Source: Orientallactaga sibirica (lineage: Eukaryota > Chordata > Mammalia > Rodentia > Dipodidae). Taken from it: a stretch of DNA of 64,000 bases. A program made the position numbers and the translations under genes. Positions within the stretch are counted from its first letter, which is position 1, and each line of letters begins with the position of its first letter. Of the stretch, positions 31,166-42,070 are shown one piece after another. The notes below the pieces were generated by a model, which saw only the letters and a list, made by a program, of their open reading frames with translations, was not told the origin of the DNA and ran no database searches. The stretch covers positions 10,932,501 through 10,996,500 of the forward strand of contig JAEOAD010000040.1 of NCBI GenBank assembly GCA_036365145.1, given 5' to 3'.

Positions 31166-31556
31166 TGTGGTAGTTTGAACATATGCATCCCCTCCCATAG
31201 ACTCAGGTGTTTTATTAAAGCTTGTAACTTGGATTACTAGCCAAAAATCTAGGCACCTGGCTGGAATAGTTGTCACTGGGGGCAAACCATAATCAAGGCA
31301 TCCAGCCTTAAGGTGTGTTGGAGGACAGATCTGAATTCCACCCTAAAGATATGCACAAAGGTTTTGAGCTCTGGCTGTGCTTCCAAGTGGTGCTCCACCT
31401 TTGTTTGTTTCTCTCTGCTTAGAAGAAGCAGCTTCTTCTACCTTTGATGGAACTCCCCCCACCCCCGATCTATAAGCTTAATATAAACCCCTTCCTCCCA
31501 TAAACTGTGTCTGTTTTGAGGTTCATCCAAGCAAAGTGGAGCTGTTGACAACACTA
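31166..31556 (+). mobile_element. Old URR1-like (hAT/Charlie-type) DNA transposon remnant
   Basis: It begins 'tgtggtagtttgaacatatgc' and ends 'ataaactgtgtctgttttgaggttcatccaagcaaagtggagctgttgacaac'. The 3' block matches the reverse complement of 29221-29250. Internal 'gttgtcactgggggc' and 'gtgtgttggaggacag' are also typical of this repeat. No transposase coding is present; such elements are non-autonomous. Confidence 0.55.
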
Positions 31557-31603
31557 TTATAGGCCTGGGTTTAGAATTCTAGATTTAACCATATGTGGGT
31601 CAA

Positions 31604-31637
<34 letters not shown>

Positions 31638-31657
31638 TATAGGTATATATATATACC
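31604..31657. repeat. (AAT)n followed by a TA-rich palindromic stretch
   Basis: About eleven AAT units (31604-31636), then 'ataggtatatatatatacctc', which contains the self-complementary 'ggtatatatatatacc'. Confidence 0.93.
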
Positions 31658-31659
31658 TC

Positions 31660-32145
31660 ATGAGCCTCCTGGAAAAGTCCAGAAATGTGAAGGGGAGACA
31701 GCAGAGATAGCTGAGGAGCTGCTGAAGGGGATACAGGAAGGACCAGCTGCGCAGTTCCAGTCCAAGGACAGTCTTCCTGCACTCTCCCATTCTCCAACCA
31801 ATAGCACCACAACCCTCCGGAGAAAGCATCCAGCCCCTAGCGACAGGGCATCCAGCACAGCTGATCAGAACACCAGATTCACAGCATAACATGAAGGGAT
31901 TGAGCTGGGTACTCAGTATTGGTGAGATCTGGAGCCACCCCAAAAGGTAATGTGGCTGACTGACAAAAAGGCAGTTACATAGGCCTAAACTCAAAGTGCT
32001 AATCTCTTTTTCCATGTCAGAGCAGGTTTTGGGCTACACATTCTTGGTTGGATTTACCATTCTCAATTAAATTGCATTTGGGGGTTGACTATTGTTGCCT
32101 TTGATGCTTTCAGATTCATAGGGCCTTTGTCTTTTTCTTCTGTCA
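31660..32145. other. Unclassified GC-richer block
   Basis: 31660-31890 is GC-richer than its surroundings, contains 'ccaaccaatagcacc' (a CCAAT-like motif) and stays open in several frames on both strands. It might be part of an LTR or a retroelement 5' end, but no boundary or family signature is visible. Reading frames through it begin in the AAT microsatellite. Confidence 0.35.
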
Positions 32146-32255
32146 TTATTGGGGGCAGGGTCTGATTCAGACCCAGGCTGACTTGGAACCCATTTCAGAA
32201 CAGAAATCTCAACCTCCCAGCTGACAGGATTAAGGGTGTAGAGCAACACACACCC
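32146..32255 (-). mobile_element. Degenerate B1 fragment
   Basis: 'gggggcagggtctgattcagacccaggctgacttggaacccattt...aacctcccagctgacaggattaagggtgtagagc' follows the reverse B1 order but with many changes. It is older than the other B1 copies here. Confidence 0.6.
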
Positions 32256-33942
32256 TTAGGGACTTTGGCTTTATAAGGTTATCTGCTTGTTTTAATCACC
32301 ACACTTGCACAGTCTGTGCCGGTTTTACTAAATGTGTATATTGCTCAGTTGAATTTTAGAAATTGCCAGAAATTGCTCCACCGTGCCCATTAGAATACTT
32401 GAACACCTAGGAATGGAATATAAGAGCTACACTTTGCACCTCAAACTCCTACTCTGAAAGTACTTAAAGTTGGATTTCTAAGTCTAAAAGCACTGCAGAT
32501 AATTAGAAAATCCAAGTATTAAATCAACCCAGGATGCAAAAATTGCTACATTATAATACAATAAACAAAGAATCAAGACAATATAATCCCACCAAAAATT
32601 ATCAATCCATCAGAAATGGCCCCCAATGATACTGTTTCAGATGAAATGCCTGTCAAAGATTAAAAAAAAAAAAAGATTTTATCTATACTCACAGAAATCA
32701 AAGAAGAAATCAAAGGAGTAAAGAAGGGGAAAAAGGAATTAAAGAAGAATCAAACTCTGAGTTTTCATTGCACATATTTGTTCAATAATGTCATGTGGTC
32801 CTTAATATATGCTGATTGATAGATGGAATCACTCATTGTCTCGTTCACGAGTACATTCAATACACACAAGATCTAACTGGACTCAGGTTAATTTACTGCA
32901 AACCTTTGAGGAAAAGATAGTCTGTAATCCTAATGATTTGGCTACAGAAACCCATACAACTGTACCGAATACAATCATTGAGGTTAGAATAGGTGTAATA
33001 TGTGCCAGTATAAATATTGAATAGTATACTGTTTTATAATATTGCATAATAATTTATGTAATCTAGGTATTGGTTAATGTTAACTGTTGTAACAATATTG
33101 GCACATTAATTATATCAATGTATATCACTATTATACCAGTAATGTTAATAGCAATATAGCAATATAATATTAAGTTTAACTAAATGCACCTCAAAGCAAA
33201 ATTCGCAAAAAAAGTCACTGTTTTATGTTAACTATGCCTTTGAATTTGTTTATACTTTTATTACTTATTGCAAATAATTAGAAGTTGGTTATATATCCAT
33301 TAGCCATCAATATTCTCAAAGTAATCACTAGTGGTGATTTATACTGTTGTCAAAAATATGCAAGGAATAAATATGCCTATAATTTTGTTTCTACACTCGC
33401 AAATGTATTTCTGTATTTATGGTTCAAGGTTTGTTGATTACTTACAAGGTATGTGACAGCAATCTTAGGAGACATAAATCCCAAGTCACTCAAGGGCAAA
33501 ACCAAAGATGCATTGTCAGTAATCTTCAATCATCCCATTTTCCCAATATTCAAAAGTAGGTTCCCACTTATCAGCACTCCTGCATTAATGAGGCAATTTC
33601 AAGTATAAAATGATAAATGGCAAAATATATATTTCAGGGAAAGTGTTAGTAAGCATTCAATGACCAATTGGCTGAGGTATTCCTATGCTGTCATCCTTTT
33701 TACATAATTAATTTTGCTAAAGTAGAATCAACATTCCCTGATATGTCTTTCAGGAATTGTCTCTTACCTATTATTGAGTTATTTTATTTACATTGCATTT
33801 TATTGATACCTCTAATGTATGCATTTCTATGTGTATTTCTAGGTTGGTTACATGTTTCTTTTCTCTCTTTTAAGCATCATGTCCATATGGATTATTAACT
33901 CCACATGAACACCATTCTTGGAATGAAATTATTGTTCTATCT
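32256..33942. other. No recognisable gene or repeat
   Basis: AT-rich unique DNA. Frames at 32809-33024 and 33668-33898 are short and unrelated to known proteins. Confidence 0.5.
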
Positions 33943-34206
33943 TTTTTATTATTGATTGGTAGATTGTTTAGAGAGAGAGAGAAAGATAAACAGACAGACA
34001 GACAGAGATAAAGAAAAAGAGAAAGAGCCAGACACAGGGAGTAAGTCAAAAAGTATGTGTGTGCCAGGGCTTCCTGTCACTGCAAAAGAACTCCAGAGAC
34101 ATGTGCCACTTTGAGCATCTGGCTTTTTCTGGGTACTGTGAAATAAAACCCAGGACATCAGACTTTGTATGCAAGTGCTTTTAATGACTAAGTCATATGC
34201 CCAGCC
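33943..34206 (-). mobile_element. Dip-type SINE with (CAGA)n expansion
   Basis: GA-rich tract with 'acagacagacagacag' (33992-34007), 'ctgcaaaagaactccagagacatgtgcc', 'gggtactgtgaaataaaaccc' and an end 'aagtcatatgcccagcccc'. Well diverged. It directly abuts another minus-strand SINE. Confidence 0.88.
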
Positions 34207-34213
34207 CCATGAA

Positions 34214-34424
34214 AATTATTTTTTTAAAAAAAATTTATTTGCAAGGAAAGAGAGAAAGAGAGAAGAAAGAGACAGAGAAAATGGGCATGACAGGGCCTCC
34301 AAGTTCTGCAAAAGATACATGCACCAATTCCTGCATCTGGCTTGACGTGGGTACTTGGGAATCAAACGCAGGTCATTCGACTTTGAAGGGAAGTGCCTTA
34401 ACTGATGAACCATCTCTCCAGCCA
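34214..34424 (-). mobile_element. Dip-type SINE
   Basis: Tail 'tttttttaaaaaaaatttatttg', purine tract, 'aatgggcatgacagggcctcc', 'gcatctggcttgacgtgggtacttgggaatcaaacg', ending 'accatctctccagcc'. The second member of a head-to-tail pair. A 196-codon plus frame at 34197-34787 runs through this SINE and a poly-A run and is not a gene. Confidence 0.92.
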
Positions 34425-34570
34425 TTTGTTCTTAATTATATTCTGGGCATGCAAGAAAGAAGGTACTTGATATGCTTTCCAAATTCAAGTCATCACGATT
34501 TTTCCTCCATACATCTAAAAGGGTTTGGGTTCATTACTAACGGCAGTAATTCAAATCCATCTACTCCTTC

Positions 34571-34605
<35 letters not shown>

Positions 34606-35374
34606 AAGAAGGGCCGGAGTGCAACCTGGGCAGTTGCCTGAAAAGGTATTGCACTTGGTATGAAGGAACTTTGAATTTACATTTTCTTTGTTGTGCTTCG
34701 CATTCCTACAGAAATCAGAAAGCTCATCTCACTAGCATGAAAACACTATATAAAAATCAGTATAGATTAACGGAAGAAAACACATAAAAACATTAACCAC
34801 AGCTATCATGGGATATTACTCTGTAATGAGTGAAAAAGTTCCTGAAATGGTGTATTACATTAGTACAGAAATATGTCCTATATAACATATTATAGGTCAG
34901 GAGATGCACATTCCTAGACCAAAGAACTGCACGACTGTTCCTCTGTCTTCTTCATACTAGAGAAAGGATAGAAAGGCTAGAAGGTGAACAATGCTGTTCA
35001 TTCACGTTTCAGGACTGCCGAAGAGGGGGAAAATACAGACTTACACTAGTGCCCTCAACCATTTAGCATTACAATCCACTGAGAACTCCATCCGCATCAA
35101 GCCATCATTTCTCCAAAGATGACACCTTTGAACATCACCACAATGGAAAACAAGTTTGAACATGTACATGGGGAGAGATTCCAACTGTAGCCCTATAATT
35201 CTGCCCTACAAAATCCATGTACTTCTTGTATAAAATGAATTCATTCCAACCCAGCAGTTCAGAGTCTTAATTAATTTCAGAATGCACAAAAAATTCTAAA
35301 CGTGCCATGGTGTAAATACACAAATATGTCTATCTGCTTCTGATGCAGGACAAAGTCGATGAGCTCTTGCTTTC
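34425..35374. other. No gene; 30-bp poly-A run
   Basis: Unique DNA with an uninterrupted A-run at 34575-34604. The sequence before the run does not look like a SINE or a known transcript. It could be the tail of an unrecognised plus-strand retroposed sequence. Confidence 0.45.
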
Positions 35375-35990
35375 AAACTGTCCGTAAGATATGTTGTAAG
35401 TTTCTGGGAGCAAGTCCATCTGTGGCGCTGTCAATACTGGAACTTACCTGTTACCTAGACTCCTCCTATCCCATCTCTGCCCTGGTGTTTCCAAACTCAT
35501 CTAATCATTTTTATACACTCAGGTCAGTGCATTTTAAGCATCCACACATGAGAGAGACTATGTGGCATTGGCCTTGAGGTGCCTGACTTACTTCATTTAA
35601 CATAATGTCCTCCGTGGATTCAAATTTGTTGCAAATTTGATTAGTCTTTTTGATGCCTGTATTTTTCACTGTGCATACGTGTGACATTTTTATTTTCTAC
35701 TCATTTTTGACTGCGCATGTAAGTACAGTCCATGTCTTAGGTAACATTTTCATCATTCATCTGTGAATGCACATCTAGGTTAGTTTATATCTTAGGTTCT
35801 TTCATTATTCATCTAAGAATGTGCATTTAGGTTTATTCCAAATCTTAGCTACTGAAAATAGTAAAGCATGGAATACAAGCATCAGCAGTTTCTTTATTAT
35901 ATCATGAGTTATATTTGCCTGGAAGTGAGGCAGCAGGATCATACAGTCATACAGGAGATCTATTTGTATTGGTTGTTGGTTACCTTTTCA
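35375..35990 (-). mobile_element. Ancient LINE-1 3' end
   Basis: The plus strand contains 'gacttacttcatttaacataatgtcctccgtggattcaaatttgttgc', 'cattattcatctaagaatgtgcatttaggtttattccaaatcttagctactg' and 'ggatcatacagtcatacaggag'. These match the antisense of the old mammalian L1M-type 3' end. Between them about 50 bp appears in three diverged tandem copies (35701-35850). It is unlike the younger L1-tail family elsewhere in the window. Confidence 0.6.
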
Positions 35991-36027
35991 TTTCTTGTCT
36001 TTTACAATTTTTTGCTTATTTATTTTA

Positions 36028-36268
36028 TTTATTTTTTAAAATATATTTTATTTATTTATTTGAGAAAGGGAGGGAGAGAGAGACAGAGAGAGAGAGAGAG
36101 ACAGACAGAGAGAGAGAATGGGTGAGCCAGGGCCTCCAGCCACTTCAGACAAACTCCAGATGCATGTGCTACCTTGTGCATTTGGCTTACATGGGTCCCA
36201 CAGAGTTGAACTGGGTTCCTTTGGCTTTGTAGGCAAATGTCTTAACTGCTAAGCCATCTCTCCAGCCC
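36028..36268 (-). mobile_element. Dip-type SINE
   Basis: ATTT tail, long GA/CAGA tract (36061-36117), 'gggtgagccagggcctccagccacttcag', 'ctccagatgcatgtgctaccttgtgc' and 'taagccatctctccagcccc'. Inserted close to the 3' end of an old L1. Confidence 0.94.
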
Positions 36269-37350
36269 CCTTGTTTCTTTTCTTATTTGCATGATGTGAT
36301 CTCAGAATTTCTGTAGAATTATATTGTTGATCATTTCCACCAGAGACATAGAAATAAAAGATTAGCAGATGTAGGAATGCTATTTATGTTAATCATAAAT
36401 ACTGCAAGATTAATCAGAATATTCACAAAGCACATTCAGAATACACATTGCCTTCTGTTTGTCACACTATATACAGCACATCGTTATATGAATCATATAA
36501 TTATTAACTTGTGAATTTGCTTTTCAAACTTCATGCAACAATGGGAAGAAATGACAATTTTCTATTTCTACCATAGTATTCTTTCCAATAAATCTAATCA
36601 TTTTGCAAAACTGGTTACTACATTCGATAATACAGCCTAAAAATTGTATCAAATACTGAATTTATAACCCATTTTAATACTATCCTTTCTGTTTTTAAAC
36701 AAAAGTGAGACTTCATTTAGGATCAGAACATTTGGTCCATAGATAAGGAAGATCAAAGACAAAAATTTTACTCCCCATGCATGGAAGCAACCATGCTGAT
36801 TCTTCATACACAGACAAGTCTAGCTATTCATTGGCGGTCTGTGAATAGTTGAATACCCATGTTTCCTACACTACTTTCACTTATATAGAGTGAATTCTTA
36901 TTGATGTGATGAGATTCTGTAACTTTGATTGAACACCCACTATCTATTCTGTGACAGCGAATTCATATAAAACTGAATTGCTACACATTCTACTAGCAAT
37001 ATGAAACTTTCAATAACATCCACTAAAAAACAAGGAGAGACTAAGAAGTTCTCCAGATGGAGAAACATAATTCTAGAAATGTTTGGGCAGCTCTTTCATT
37101 GTAGGTCAAGTTGGTCCTAATCCATATGCACATGTCACAATGTCACTTATTTAAATGAATTAGACTGCTACAATGGAGCCACAAGGGGCAATTTGAACTT
37201 CATGGGTCTTTCAGATGTCATTTATGCATCTTTGTCATCTATAGATTGTCATCAATATTTACTATTCAATATGGAGTGTTAAATGTGAACTACTTTTAGA
37301 CCAGGATGACGAGGTTCCATAAACAAAGGAAAGAGAGTCTAGGTATCTAT
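36269..37350. other. No recognisable feature
   Basis: AT-rich unique DNA with no frame over 60 codons. Confidence 0.5.
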
Positions 37351-37470
37351 GTAAAGCCTCACTTCTCAAAATTTTCATGCATCAGGATCACCTGAAGGAT
37401 TTGTCATACTATAATAGAAAAGTATTATAAAGATGATGGTCTCCAGACCACACTCCAGGAAATGTTTGTT
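37351..37470 (+). mobile_element. MER5-like (hAT-Charlie) fragment
   Basis: 'cctcacttctcaaaattttcatgcatcaggatcacctgaaggatttgtc' followed by 'ggtctccagaccacactccagg' parallels the MER5A/B consensus ('...catcagaatcacctggagggcttgtt...'). It predates the rodent radiation if correct. There is no coding capacity. Confidence 0.55.
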
Positions 37471-39832
37471 TTCAAGATGCAGTTCCCCCGAGACTTCAAC
37501 AGAATTACAAGCTCTTATGAAGACAAGCACCCAGATATAATCTTAAATTTCCTTCATCAAAATGTACAGAATGGTCATAAATAGAAACATTTATAGCTTG
37601 AGACCTTCTTTGACAATTTGATTGACATTTTGTCCATTCCACAAAACAGTTCCAAAAAAGTCTTTGTAAGACTGCATTTCTTTGTCAGAGAGATTGATTT
37701 ATAAACCAGCTGTGTTACCAATCATCACTTTATATGGTCACAAGGTTTTCCATCAAAACAAAGTGAAATTTTACACCAAGTGTCTCCACCCTTTTAATAC
37801 CATCATGGGATGGATTTATCTACAAGTGTGGTGGGCCACATTGATACCTACCCTGGAACCCACGTAGCTGGTGGGCCACAGGTTGGACATGGCTGTTCCT
37901 AGATTAAATGGGCTGATAGAATCACATTTTCCATTTTCTTCTATTGCTCTGGGATGTAATGAGCCATTAGGAAAATAACATTGACAGCTTATTTCAGTAG
38001 TCCTGAAACTTTGGCTTTCCATAATCACTGGACTATGTCAAAGGCACATTTGTGAATTGTTGTTTGAGTGAAAGTTGTTGTCTGCAAGTATTTTTTAATT
38101 AATTTACATCTGGAAACAAATATGCTTGTGCACTTTTGTTGACCTTTTCAAAACTTCTTGCTGATTTTTAAGGAATCAAATGGCCTATTTAAAGAATTTC
38201 TGTATCTTCATTCGCTAATTTTCCCCATTTGTCTAATTGTAACAGCTGCTGCCTCAGGAAACATCTGTTCTCTATTAATACTTTGGAAAGACACTTTGAA
38301 GGGTCATAAGGATCAGAGCTGAGACATACCTAGAGACGTGAACTAAAAGACGCTCTCAGTGGATTTTTATGTAATTTTCTCTTCTAAGATGTTTTAGATA
38401 TTAGGTATTATAGCTAAAATGAAGTTATTAAAATAAAATTATTAACAGAAAGGAATGATCTCTTACCTTTTAATTTCACTTCTCTTAATGATAATGTCAC
38501 TTGATAGCTTTTTCTTTGCAGGGGGAATATTCCTTTCTCATTTTCTCTTTGAAATGGGAACATACATAAACAAAAGAGCAGGTATACACAATGCAGAAAG
38601 AAAAGTTACTATTAGATGATGTCAAAGGATACATTGACAGGATCATCCATTTCAGATTTTCAGAGGTACATATCTCTAGGGAGCAATGTGCTTGTAATAA
38701 TTCACACTTCTCTTTATAGCTTATGGGGGTTATCTATGTAATTAAATAAATATTGACTACTTATGTTAAATAAATTAATGATCAAACTAAAGGGAAAACT
38801 GAGCTGACTTATTTAAAATATGCACATTTTAATAATATATTAGTACAAAAATAAAATCATGTCTTTCCAGTAAAATGATAAGAATGAGCTAATCAGATAA
38901 ATTTCATTGCATGGTTTAAAGTCATTCTTAGCAGCTAGCCTTTTACAAGGGGTCTTGTGGATATTCACAAACTGAATGTAGAAAGACAACATCCTTTGGA
39001 GTTTAAGATCTGAACATCAAATGGAAAAGCAAGAAGAATTATCATTAGTGACAAGTCTTATTAATTTGAAAATAGATGCTAGTGGTAAGATGTCTTGGCT
39101 GTCTCTAAATTTCTCTGTGGTTGAATGATACAAAACTAAAGGACATAGGTGAATCAAAGAAAAACTAAAAATTGGAAATCTTGAGGATCTAGTCCATCTG
39201 AACATGTCACCCCTCTATTTCAACACAGCTGTGTTGGTTAAACATGTTAGAGATAGTATAACTGGGTTACAAATGTATATACTTATATAGCGTAAGAGTT
39301 TATTAAATTCAAACAGAGAGACTGAAATTTCAAAATGGCAAATGTGAATTTAAATTAGGAAATTATCATATTATAGCTATGTGCTACAAAGAACCAAGTA
39401 TCTCTCTCAACACAGCTGGGCACAACTGTCTAATTTTCTTTGAGATTAATATTGAATCATGTACAACCATAAGTCATATAATGGTCTTTAGATTAGTGAA
39501 CTATCAGCAATTAAATTTTATTAAAATTTATTAATTTAAATTGTATACAAATAATTAAAATTTATTTTATATTTTATTAAAGATTAAATGACTACTGAAT
39601 GACATCATAGGTTGTATATTTACATACTCTACTGTTTCACAATTATGAAACCACTCAACTACGACGTATCTCAGATCATGTCCTTGTTAAACAGTGCAAT
39701 TCTGTATAATAAGATAATTTTAAAGGTATAAAATGGAGAAATTAAATTTGGAAAGAATAAAGATTTACTAAAAGAAACATGCACAAAAAACATAAATTGC
39801 AATCCTTTTATATTAAATTAAAAAATTAATCT
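37471..39832. other. No gene; possible old DNA-repeat remnant at 37825-37895
   Basis: A stretch with two near copies of 'tggtgggccaca' (37829-37840 and 37869-37880) reads like an old mammalian DNA-transposon remnant, but I cannot name it. The rest is AT-rich, with 39505-39575 almost pure A/T. Confidence 0.45.
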
Positions 39833-40074
39833 GGGCTGGAGAGATGGCTTAACGGTTAAGGCACTTAAATGCAAAGCCAAAGGACCTAGGTTCTATTCCC
39901 CAGGACGCACATAAGCCAGATGCACAAGGGGGTGCACACATATGGAGTTCAATTGCAGTGGCTGGAGGCTCTGGTGCCCCCATTCTCTCTTTCCCTCTCT
40001 CCCTTTTTCTCTACCTGCCTATTTCTTTATCTCTTTCTTGCTCTCAAATAAATAAATTAAAATAAAATACTTTA
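39833..40074 (+). mobile_element. Dip-type SINE
   Basis: 'gggctggagagatggcttaacggttaagg', 'ggttctattccccaggacgcacataagccagatgcacaaggggg', C/T tract and AAATAAATAAATT tail. 'aaaaattaatct' (39821-39832) recurs as 'aaaaatgaatct' (40075-40086), a 12-bp target-site duplication with one change. The A box is nearly intact. Confidence 0.95.
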
Positions 40075-40086
40075 AAAAATGAATCT

Positions 40087-40715
40087 AAGATGTGAGGATC
40101 AGAGAAGTGATTATTTGTGAAAGAAGGAGGGAGTAATTTTGTTTCCAGGGGCCACTGAATAGATTGAAGTAATTGGTCCACAAGCCTTCAATATTTGTGA
40201 TCTTCAAACCTTTTCTCCACTCTGCATTCACATTGGCACACATTTAAAAATAGCTTCAGACTCGTCTGTCCTTCTTGCTGGTATATATAACTCTACAACA
40301 CTTTTCCTCTAAGCACCAACGGCATCAAAGTTGATTTTTAGAGCATCTTGAGTTAGGAATCATAAGTTCAGATCTCTCAGCACCATCTTCTCCTAAGTCC
40401 TGACATAATTCATAAATGGTCCACTTTCTAGTATAGCATAAAATATCAGACCTTACAACATCAGTACACAGTGTTTTCTGTGGGTGATAATTCTGTACAT
40501 CCTAATCATTTTCTCATTCTTATTCCTATAAAACAAAGCAGGTCCTTCCATTAAGGAAAAAGAAAAAAAAAGCTTTATTGTTCTTTGAAGTAATGTGTTG
40601 TTATTTTTAACATTTTCTTTTATTTTTATCGTATTTTATCTTTTTTTAAAAACATTTTGTCTTCAGTTTGGGTAACAGGGATTTTCAATCCTTATATTTT
40701 CTCCAGCTACTTGGC

Positions 40716-40750
<35 letters not shown>
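40087..40750. other. No gene; A-run and 31-bp poly-T run
   Basis: A-rich run at 40558-40571 and an uninterrupted T-run at 40719-40749 directly next to the LTR-like block that follows. The T-run could be the poly(A) tail of a lost minus-strand insertion. Confidence 0.5.
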
Positions 40751-40753
<3 letters not shown>

Positions 40754-41410
40754 GCATGTAGATCCCTGGTAGCCTAACTCATCCTATTGGAGGTGTCTCC
40801 TGATAGGATCCTAGAAGATTTCAGAATTGATGTGTGACTCGAAAGATCAAACATGTTCTTAAAGGGTTGGGACTTTCACTGATGTTATCACCCAACCTCT
40901 GAGGAAAGGGAAGGCATCTGGTAACTTAAGTTCAAGTATATTGCCAATGACTCAATCCCTGCAACTCATAAAAACCCACAAAATTTTGCTCAGCAGTGCA
41001 CAAGTGTCCTTCAGAAATAGACTTGGAAAGCAGCAACACATCCCGGATTCCCTTATTCCATTTCCGATGATGAGTTCTCAGCTTAGAGCCACAGAAAACC
41101 TCACCTTAGGGCTCTCTTCTCTTCCATGGCTCCTGATGTTCTATTTGCTTAATGAAACTGTGATGTCCACAGTGCTGTCTTGGATTATATGAATGGGTTG
41201 TGGTAACTATGAGTCTGGATGGAGGAGAAGAGAATTGTCAAACGGGTAAGACGTGCAGACAACCTTAGTACCCACAGACTTTTGGCTGGTGTCTGCCAAG
41301 AAAGAGAAAATCTTCCAGACCATGAATCTGCGTTTCCTCTAGAAAACTGCCTCAGGAATACACTGTAAATGGCGTGGGAAGTTTGCTCCAATCCTTTAGG
41401 TGAAGTAAGT
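40751..41410 (+). mobile_element. LTR of ERVL/MaLR type, old
   Basis: The order 'gttatcacccaacctctgagg', 'gccaatgactcaatcc', 'gcaactcataaaaacccac', and later 'gggttgtggtaactatgagtctgg' and 'gacttttggctggtgtctgcc' follows an old placental LTR. 'cataaaaacccac' lies at the place of its TATA-like region. Ends are not defined and no internal coding region follows. The exact subfamily is uncertain. Confidence 0.5.
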
Positions 41411-41599
41411 ATCCTCTGTGTCTCTCTCCTTCTCCCACTCAAGACAATTTTCAGTACCTTTTCACTAAAGCACGGATCTCGATTATAAGAATGTAAGCAT
41501 CAGTTTATTGATTTTAATCAGTAGCAATGGCTATACCCTACACATTTTTGGTTACTCTAACATTGCTTAGAGAGGTTCACTAATAGGTTAAAAACACCT
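41411..41599. other. No recognisable feature
   Basis: Short unique interval between the LTR and an ID-like remnant. Confidence 0.4.
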
Positions 41600-41675
41600 T
41601 TTAAATGATCTAAGGTCTTATGCATGCTAGGCAACAACTCTACCACTGAACTATACCCCTATATCCCTAGCACTC
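41600..41675 (-). mobile_element. ID-type SINE remnant
   Basis: 'aaggtcttatgcatgctaggcaacaactctaccactgaactatacccc' is close to the reverse complement of the classic rodent ID head (gctcagcggtagagc... gcctagcatgc). A poly(A) tail is not apparent. Different from the abundant Dip-type SINEs. Confidence 0.55.
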
Positions 41676-41858
41676 AAACTTAATCCTTGTTCATCCTAAA
41701 TGTTTGAATTTCAATATATGCATTCTCTTATCTATCTAATTATTATGAGAAATCCTTTACAAAACTCTTGTCTCACCTAGATATGTAATAAATATGATAT
41801 ATTTAAGCTAACTTTCCATCAGTGCATATTAATTACACAAAATATTGGGTTTTATTAT

Positions 41859-41860
<2 letters not shown>

Positions 41861-41931
<71 letters not shown>
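41861..41931. repeat. (AT)n microsatellite, about 35 units
   Basis: Uninterrupted AT dinucleotides over roughly 70 bp, the longest TA tract in the window, followed by a shorter ATATAT patch (41973-41990). Perfectly self-complementary. It sits at the truncated end of the LTR element to its right. Confidence 0.96.
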
Positions 41932-41933
<2 letters not shown>

Positions 41934-41992
41934 TACATGTGTGTATACATAAATAAGTTTTTAGTTAACTAATATATGTATATATATATAAC

Positions 41993-42070
41993 CCTTCACA
42001 GACATGCACAGAGGCTTGTTTCTATGGTGATTCCAAATCTTGTCAAGTTAATAATCAGTATTTCCCATCA
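41993..42070 (-). mobile_element. Truncated 3' LTR (U3 start) of a MaLR-like element
   Basis: The minus strand starts 'tgatgggaaatactgatt' at 42070, then 'aacttgacaagatttggaatcacc' and 'aagcctctgtgc'. The block from 'ccttcaca' to 'caagtt' (41993-42048) is similar to 44254-44311, the matching part of the LTR 2.26 kb away. The LTR is cut off on the left by a TA-rich repeat. As a U3 fragment it lacks TATA and poly(A) signals. Confidence 0.6.

Noticed and set aside
31557..32015. 152-codon minus frame and its plus-strand counterpart
   Set aside because: Both cross the AAT/TA microsatellite (poly-Y or poly-I strings), and several overlapping frames stay open on both strands. No domain is recognisable.
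34197..34787. 196-codon open frame, the longest in the window
   Set aside because: It runs antisense through a Dip SINE and then a 30-base poly-A run (poly-lysine), so it is not a gene.
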